The translations under genes were made by a program, and so were the position numbers. Positions 4,891 to 7,556 of a DNA stretch of 7,556 bases are shown here, in pieces. How positions within the stretch are numbered: position 1 is the first letter of the stretch; the number at the start of each line of letters is the position of its first letter. The stretch is taken from assembly GCA_030624945.1 (NCBI GenBank), contig JAUXJB010000073.1, positions 1 to 7,556 on the forward strand, written 5' to 3'. This DNA comes from Deltaproteobacteria bacterium (GTDB taxonomy: Bacteria > Myxococcota_A > UBA9160 > SZUA-336). The notes beneath the pieces were generated by a model. The model was given only the letters and a program-made list of their open reading frames with translations. It did no database searches and was not told the DNA's origin.

Positions 4891-7556
4891 TCACGATCGG
4901 CTGGCGGACCTTTTCGAGGACGCATTACCGGCTCCCCGTTTGCGCGAGGCCTTCTTGCGGACCGTCTTCGTCGGCGCCGTCGACTTCCGGGCGGTCTTCT
5001 TGCGGGTCGTCTTCTTCTTGGTGCTCCGCCTGGTCGTTCCCTTCTTCCCGGCGGTCTTCTTGCGGGACGTCCTCTTGCGCCCCGCGTTCTGGAACTCGAA
5101 ACCGTGGCGGCCGTTCTCCTTGAGCACCAGCTTTGCGGCGAAAGGTCGTCCAAAGCGCGACGTGAAATCCTCGAACATGTCCGTCTCGCGCTTCTCGATG
5201 TACTTGAGGCAGTCCTCTCGCGTCATCTCCCGCTTGCAGACGGTGCGCGGCAAGACGAACGAGCACGGCTGTTCCTCTTCCGGGACCTTGTACTTTCGCA
5301 GCGGCTGACCGGCCGCCTTTCGCTCTTCCGCCCAGGTCTTGGCCTTGTCCTCGTTCTCCGCCCGCCGAGCCAGCCCGGCTTCGCAGCGGAACTCCATCGG
5401 CGTCTCGACGACGTTGCTGCCGCAGCCCATCGGACATGCGTCGAGCGGCTTATCGTCGACGTCGTACTCGGGGACGTCGGAGATCCGCTCGCCCGCACTG
5501 CCGCGCACGGCGTGTATCTGGAGCTCGCCGTCCTCCAGGCTCAGGTGTGCGTTGTAGGTGCGGCCGTCGCGATAGGTGAAGCCCTCCATCTCGCCGGTCT
5601 CGCCCTTCTCGAGCAGCGTCTCCACCGTCCTGCGGTCGATGTAGCGACCCGCCTTGTCCTTCCAGATGCGGAAGGGGCAGTCTTCCTCGGCCGTCACATC
5701 GGGCACCTCTTCGCAGCGATAGAACCAGGAGCGCTCGTAGACGGGGCGCTCGCAGAGCGGGCAGTTTCCCAGCGGCGGATCGGTCTTGTAGAGGTCCTCG
5801 TAGTCGAAGCGCACCGTGATGTCGACCACTTCCTTGGTGTAGTCGACGATCTCGCTCATGAACTCGTCCGCGGAGCGCTCCCCTCGCTCGACCTGGCTCA
5901 GTCGGAACTCGAGCTCTCCGGTGAGGTCCGGTCGCGCCAGTCGATCGGCATGGATGCGATTCAGGACGTCGACGAGCCGGATCCCCTTGACCGTGGGGCG
6001 AAGCGCCTTTGCCAGGCGCGCCAGGTAGCCCTTGGCGATCAGGTTCTCGATGATGTCCGCGCGGGTCGCGGGCGTGCCGATTCCCTTCTCGCGCATCGCC
6101 TCGGCCAGCTCCTCGTCCTCGACCTGGCGTCCGGCACTCTCCATCAAGGAGAGGAGACGGGCCTCGCTGATGCGCGGCGCGGGCTTGGTCCGCTCCGCGT
6201 GCAGCTCGACATCGAGGGTGTCCACAGCGACGCCGCTGGCCTCGGTCTCTCCCGGTTGCAGCGGGGGCAGGGCCTGGTCCTCCTGCTCGATCTGTCCCAT
6301 GACCGAGCGCCAGCCGGGTTCGTCGAGAGTCCGCGAGCGCGACCGGAACGAGTGCTCGGCCACCTCGGTGACGCGCTCGACCCGCGTCCAGATGGCCGGT
6401 GGAAAGAAGGTCGCGAGGAACCGGCGCGCGACCAGGTCGAAGAGGCGCCCGTCGTCTCCGGAGAGGGGAGCACCCGGGATCTTCCCGGTCGGGATGAGCG
6501 CGAAGTGGTCCGACACCTTGGAGTCATCGAACGTGCGTTTCGTGTTCTGCATGCCCTGCTCGATGAGGGTGTGCGCCTCATTCTGATAGGGGCCCGCCTG
6601 CGAGAACGTGTCCAGAATCTCGTCTACCACCGCACGATAGTCGTTGGGCAGAGCGCGCGAGTTGGTGCGCGGGTAGGTCAATACCTTGTGCATCTCGTAG
6701 CAGCGCTGCGCGGCGTTCAGGGTGCGCCGGGCGGACCAGCCGAAGCGCCGGTTGCCCTCGCGCTGCAAGCTCGTCAGGTCGAAGAGCGGCGGCGCGGTCT
6801 CCCGACTCGGCTTGCGAGTTTCCCGGGCCGTTCCCGCCCGGCCCGATACCGCATCGATCATCGCGTTGGCGCGTCGTTCGTCGAAGATGCGATCGTCTCG
6901 GGCCTCCGGCTTGGCATCGTCGGAGCGGAAGGCCGGATCGAACCAGGTGCCGACGTACTCTTGACTGTCTGCGCAGAGCTTCGCCTCGAGCTGCCAGTAC
7001 GGCACCGAAACGTGCGCGAGGATCTCGAGCTCGCGACCGACCAGGATCGCCAGGGTCGGTGTCTGCACCCTCCCGGCGGACCAAGCGGTCTTCTCCTTGC
7101 GACCCTTCAGACGCCGCGTCAGCGCTCGCGTTGCGTTGAGCCCGATCAGCCAGTCTGACTGCGAGCGACAGGCGGCCGCCGCACCCAGGCCATCGAACTC
7201 CTCACCGGGTACGAGGGACTCGAAGCCCTTGCGGACCGCGCCGCGCGTCATCGACTGCAGCCACAGGCGCTGGGTGGGCTTCTTGGATTTGAGGAAGCTG
7301 ACGATCTCCCGGAAGATGAGTTCTCCCTCTCGGCCCGCGTCGCAGGCGTTGATCACGGTGTCCACGTCGTCGCGGGCGAGGAGCTTTTTGATGGTCCGTA
7401 TGCGCTCGGAGGCGCCCGACTTCTGCTTGAGCTCGAACGGCTCGGGCAGGATCGGAAGCGTATCCAGGGTCCAGCGCTTGTACTTGGGGTCGATTTCCTC
7501 CGGCGAGAGCAGCTCCACGATGTGGCCCACCGAGAACGTGACGATGAGGTCCTCGC
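4891..7556 (-). CDS. topB: Type IA DNA topoisomerase, topoisomerase III class, with basic C-terminal tail (5' end outside window)
   Basis: 887 complete codons are visible, with the N-terminus cut off by the right edge. The GTG at 7530 is an internal valine, not a start. The enzyme cuts one DNA strand through a 5'-phosphotyrosine and passes the other, relaxing or decatenating DNA. Order of parts: TOPRIM acidic motif DAGREGE (7341-7321), in the form common in topoisomerase III; WSAGRVQTPTLA; catalytic tyrosine in LTYPRTNS (codon 6675-6673); KGIGTPATRADIIE; and a four-cysteine ribbon at 5763-5677 (CPLC, then two single cysteines). A second cysteine cluster with CPMGC lies at 5436-5383. Next comes a topoisomerase-III-type C-terminal repeat (FTSRFGRPFAAKLVLKENG, ending GFEFQ), then a 63-residue Lys/Arg tail. 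The cysteine modules make it longer than classical TopB. It is first of the visible - strand genes and probably co-transcribed with aguB-aguA. Topoisomerase IA is certain; III over I is likely. Confidence 0.92.
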   Translation of the reverse strand, partial: EDLIVTFSVGHIVELLSPEEIDPKYKRWTLDTLPILPEPFELKQKSGASERIRTIKKLLARDDVDTVINACDAGREGELIFREIVSFLKSKKPTQRLWLQSMTRGAVRKGFESLVPGEEFDGLGAAAACRSQSDWLIGLNATRALTRRLKGRKEKTAWSAGRVQTPTLAILVGRELEILAHVSVPYWQLEAKLCADSQEYVGTWFDPAFRSDDAKPEARDDRIFDERRANAMIDAVSGRAGTARETRKPSRETAPPLFDLTSLQREGNRRFGWSARRTLNAAQRCYEMHKVLTYPRTNSRALPNDYRAVVDEILDTFSQAGPYQNEAHTLIEQGMQNTKRTFDDSKVSDHFALIPTGKIPGAPLSGDDGRLFDLVARRFLATFFPPAIWTRVERVTEVAEHSFRSRSRTLDEPGWRSVMGQIEQEDQALPPLQPGETEASGVAVDTLDVELHAERTKPAPRISEARLLSLMESAGRQVEDEELAEAMREKGIGTPATRADIIENLIAKGYLARLAKALRPTVKGIRLVDVLNRIHADRLARPDLTGELEFRLSQVERGERSADEFMSEIVDYTKEVVDITVRFDYEDLYKTDPPLGNCPLCERPVYERSWFYRCEEVPDVTAEEDCPFRIWKDKAGRYIDRRTVETLLEKGETGEMEGFTYRDGRTYNAHLSLEDGELQIHAVRGSAGERISDVPEYDVDDKPLDACPMGCGSNVVETPMEFRCEAGLARRAENEDKAKTWAEERKAAGQPLRKYKVPEEEQPCSFVLPRTVCKREMTREDCLKYIEKRETDMFEDFTSRFGRPFAAKLVLKENGRHGFEFQNAGRKRTSRKKTAGKKGTTRRSTKKKTTRKKTARKSTAPTKTVRKKASRKRGAGNASSKRSASRS
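4932..4937 (-). promoter_or_regulatory. Shine-Dalgarno-like site for the alternative aguB start
   Basis: GGGGAG on the - strand lies 6 bases before the ATG at 4925-4923, in frame with aguB. It sits inside the 3' end of the topoisomerase gene. If used, aguB overlaps topB by 35 nt and gains 19 residues before the family-like start. It is stronger than anything before the GTG at 4868, so the two lines of evidence conflict. Confidence 0.4.
4984..5066. repeat. Pair of short direct repeats inside the basic-tail coding region
   Basis: The 17-mer GGCGGTCTTCTTGCGGG occurs at 4990-5006 and again at 5050-5066 on the + strand, 60 bases apart and therefore in frame. Upstream the similarity extends to CTTCC with one mismatch. 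A weaker relative, CCTTCTTGCGG, lies near 4950. On the - strand the repeats encode RKKTA units. They probably arose by slippage or duplication within low-complexity coding sequence and can change tail length without a frameshift. Confidence 0.65.

Larger units (their letters stand above)
4894..5082 (-). other. Sequence encoding the histone-H1-like basic tail of the topoisomerase
   Basis: The last 63 residues of the topoisomerase contain 28 Lys/Arg and no Asp/Glu. They are built from short units such as SRKKTAGKKG, TKKKTTRKKT, ARKSTAPTKT and VRKKASRKR. The segment begins directly after the GFEFQ end of the last folded repeat. Tails of this type, resembling histone H1 or HU tails, are known on topoisomerases and nucleoid proteins of several high-GC bacteria and are thought to add nonspecific DNA binding. 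That role is inference here. Confidence 0.75.

Noticed and set aside
3036..5123. 695-codon + strand frame across aguA and aguB
   Set aside because: It is antisense to two genes with full catalytic residues. It has no recognisable domain and its composition is that of a shadow frame.
4858..7158. 766-codon + strand frame opposite the topoisomerase gene
   Set aside because: It lies wholly antisense to a gene with TOPRIM and catalytic Tyr motifs. Its Leu/Val/Ala/Arg-rich run is the complement of that gene's codons.
7528..7530. GTG as start of the topoisomerase gene
   Set aside because: The frame stays open to the window edge with family-like residues (EDLIVTFS) before VGHIVELL. The GTG is internal and the gene is truncated by the window.

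Overview
The window is GC-rich, gene-dense bacterial DNA with one gene block on each strand plus a tRNA gene. Long open antisense frames, GC-ending codons and little intergenic space suggest a high-GC Gram-negative lineage, possibly of the old deltaproteobacterial (myxobacteria-like) group. That placement is a guess; there is no rRNA or other phylogenetic marker here.

Left edge (1-340): the 3' end of a tyrosine recombinase (integrase) gene on the + strand, apparently frameshifted near its left end, stops 49 bases short of the 3' end of an intact tRNA-Asn(GUU) gene on the - strand. This is the classic layout of an integrative element at a tRNA attachment site. The rest of the element, if any survives, lies left of the window.

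Middle left (341-2125): a short divergent control region is followed by one + strand gene for an AMP-forming acyl-CoA synthetase with all the family motifs and a good ribosome binding site. It converges on the next block with only two bases between the stop codons.

Middle and right (2128-7556): a tightly packed - strand gene set. In transcription order it is a type IA DNA topoisomerase of the topoisomerase III class (5' end outside the window, very basic C-terminal tail), N-carbamoylputrescine amidase (aguB), agmatine deiminase (aguA) and a ten-helix EamA/DMT transporter. The agu pair converts agmatine to N-carbamoylputrescine and then to putrescine, CO2 and ammonia. Junctions are 22 nt (or a 35-nt overlap), 0 nt and a 1-nt overlap, so co-transcription and translational coupling are likely. 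Arginine decarboxylase, which would supply agmatine, is not in the window.

I see no CRISPR array, insertion sequence, defence system or clearly new system. The points most worth a second look are the decayed integrase beside tRNA-Asn, the basic topoisomerase tail, and the link between topoisomerase, putrescine synthesis and a transporter.
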